Positions 62,905 to 64,000 of a stretch of DNA of 64,000 bases are shown here, in pieces. The position numbers and the translations under genes are program-made. Source of the stretch: Nothophaeocryptopus gaeumannii (taxonomy: Eukaryota > Ascomycota > Dothideomycetes > Mycosphaerellales > Mycosphaerellaceae). The stretch lies in the NCBI GenBank assembly GCA_031771865.1, contig JASISA010000026.1, positions 124,001-188,000 of the forward strand, read 5' to 3'. The number at the start of each line of letters is the position of its first letter. The stretch's first letter is position 1. Under the pieces are notes generated by a model. The model searched no databases. It had not been told where the DNA came from and saw only the letters and a list, made by a program, of their open reading frames with translations.

Positions 62905-63453
62905 CTTGATGCAACCTGGAGTGCGATCGTGAAGTGTCTTGGATACGCAGATCGGATGAGAACATAGTCGGGTCAAACAAATCAATGAAAGCGAGACCAG
63001 GAACTCATATCTGCTCCAGAAATCCTCTACGGGGAGCTCCTTTCCAGACTTCGTTGGATGTTTATCCGTGGCTTCGTGTGGCGTGCACACTTAGCGGCAA
63101 CATCACCGTCGCCGCGCTTGCATGAAGTGTGAGAAACATGAAGTCCAATACGTGTGGATGGCCGTTCTGATGCAAGTGGTGAGACATTTCCATGATCGAC
63201 ATACAGCCAAGGCCATGCATAGCGTCCCTAGGCAGCCTCCATTCGCTCGTCGGCTTTATGGAAATGCTTTGCGTGGTGCATTTGCGGAAAGCCCATGCAA
63301 GATCGCGTCTTTAATGTCGTGCTGTGTTCATGTGATGATCCAATCGGAGACAGTCCGCATTCCGTTAGGGCCTGATTGAGAGTCCCAGGCTCTAGATGGG
63401 CTTGGACTTCTGAGGTCTCGCAAGGCGTTGATGTGGGGAAACGCAGAGTAAGA
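62905..63453. other. Intergenic region, no gene seen
   Basis: 549 bp with short frames on both strands and no motif. Confidence 0.4.
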
Positions 63454-64000
63454 TCACCTCGCAGGCTGGGCTCTTGAGTGACGCCCACATACAACACGAG
63501 AATGTCCAGAACATCGCTCGCCAGCCGCAGCGCTCATGCCTTGCTCGTTCACCGCAAGTTCTGCCCACTCGCGCAAGCCAGGCGCTTCCACAAGCGCATG
63601 TTGTGCACTAGGAAGCTCAGCAACGTCATGGCTCCCAGCCTCCAATGGGCTCTTGGTCGTACTAGCAGAATACCCAAGAGTCGGTGCAGTCGAAGTAGTT
63701 TGAGGAGAGCGTTGCCCGTCACTTGCAGATGGAAGGTGTCCCCATTCAGCTTCGCTAGACTGGAGAGGAACGGATTGTGAGCCTGTGTCTCCTCGTCTTC
63801 GGCGCCTCATGCAGAACCAGACTCCCAGGCCTCCAAGCCCTGCTACAAGAGGTATGCCAACTCCCAAGCCCACGCCCAGTCCCAACCTCATGCCTTTCCT
63901 CTGCTTCGCCGTTCTCTCTGCTTTTGTCTGAATCCGAAAGTTGGAACTGTTGCTGTGACATGAGTCACAGTCTGGTTTGTTCGTAGCGTACAGGTACAAA
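63454..64000 (-). CDS. Single-pass membrane protein, 5' end outside window
   Basis: C-terminal part of a type I membrane protein that enters from the right edge; the frame is open to base 63999 with no ATG at the edge. Seen: a short extracellular Cys/Asn-rich piece (CDSCHSNSSN), a juxtamembrane basic stretch, a Gly/Leu-rich membrane span (LGLGVGLGVGIPLVAGLGGL), then the stop-transfer WFCMRRRRRGDTG and a cytosolic Ser/Thr/Pro-rich tail of about 110 residues. This layout resembles fungal mid2/WSC-like sensors or carbohydrate-related surface proteins, but the ectodomain needed for naming is missing. Confidence 0.6.
   Translation of the reverse strand, partial: LYLYATNKPDCDSCHSNSSNFRIQTKAERTAKQRKGMRLGLGVGLGVGIPLVAGLGGLGVWFCMRRRRRGDTGSQSVPLQSSEAEWGHLPSASDGQRSPQTTSTAPTLGYSASTTKSPLEAGSHDVAELPSAQHALVEAPGLREWAELAVNEQGMSAAAGERCSGHSRVVCGRHSRAQPAR

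Noticed and set aside
1..64000. Transposons, insertion sequences, CRISPR or prophage
   Set aside because: No reverse transcriptase, integrase, transposase, long terminal repeats or spacer arrays were recognised; the organism is a eukaryote.

Overview
The window is nuclear DNA from a filamentous ascomycete. Genes are dense, run on both strands and carry short introns (about 50-110 nt) with GTRAGT-like donors, CTAAC/CTGAC branch sites and YAG acceptors. Het-C, a hybrid histidine kinase, KCS1 and many F-box-type paralogues point to Pezizomycotina. Dothideomycetes (Mycosphaerellales-like) is my guess from the paralogue expansion and general look, not a proven placement. I recognised no transposon proteins, tRNA, rRNA or CRISPR.

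Layout. 1-5.2 kb: 3' part of a hybrid histidine kinase, a class III aminotransferase and a small 2EXR/F-box-like gene. 5.4-12 kb: F-box-like paralogues, a decayed F-box/LRR gene and the FG nucleoporin NUP49. 12.9-16.1 kb: a MATE transporter and a medium-chain oxidoreductase. 16.7-24 kb: a possible aromatic-catabolism patch of homogentisate 1,2-dioxygenase, a divergently transcribed P450, an NCS1 permease and an alpha/beta hydrolase broken by a 17-bp duplication. 24.2-36 kb: KCS1, an orphan HExxH protein, three members of a short LPQEL-type family (one broken) and a dead NPP1-type secreted toxin gene. 36.4-43.4 kb: a core housekeeping block of CLC channel, CHRAC1/POLE4-type histone-fold protein, ESF1 and POP5. 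43.4-45 kb: repeat-bearing gap with a broken small cysteine-rich secreted gene. 45.1-53.1 kb: EF-hand mitochondrial carrier, HAD phosphatase, Het-C and cyclin C. 53.2-58.1 kb: a dead DAL5-type permease beside two FAD monooxygenases. 59.3-64 kb: more F-box-like paralogues, a frameshifted secreted-protein gene and a membrane protein cut by the right edge.

How it fits together. Intact housekeeping genes alternate with accessory islands. Two short lineage-expanded families dominate those islands: family A (three copies, tiny first exon) and family B (five copies, LPQEL motif). The islands also hold at least eight broken or probably broken genes: F-box/LRR, hydrolase, LPQEL copy, NPP1, small secreted protein, permease, family A copy and a frameshifted secreted protein. 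Several nonsense codons fit C-to-T or G-to-A change, as repeat-induced point mutation would give, but so few cases do not prove it. Exon joins were inferred by eye from splice signals and reading-frame continuity, and family names come from recalled motifs, not from a search.
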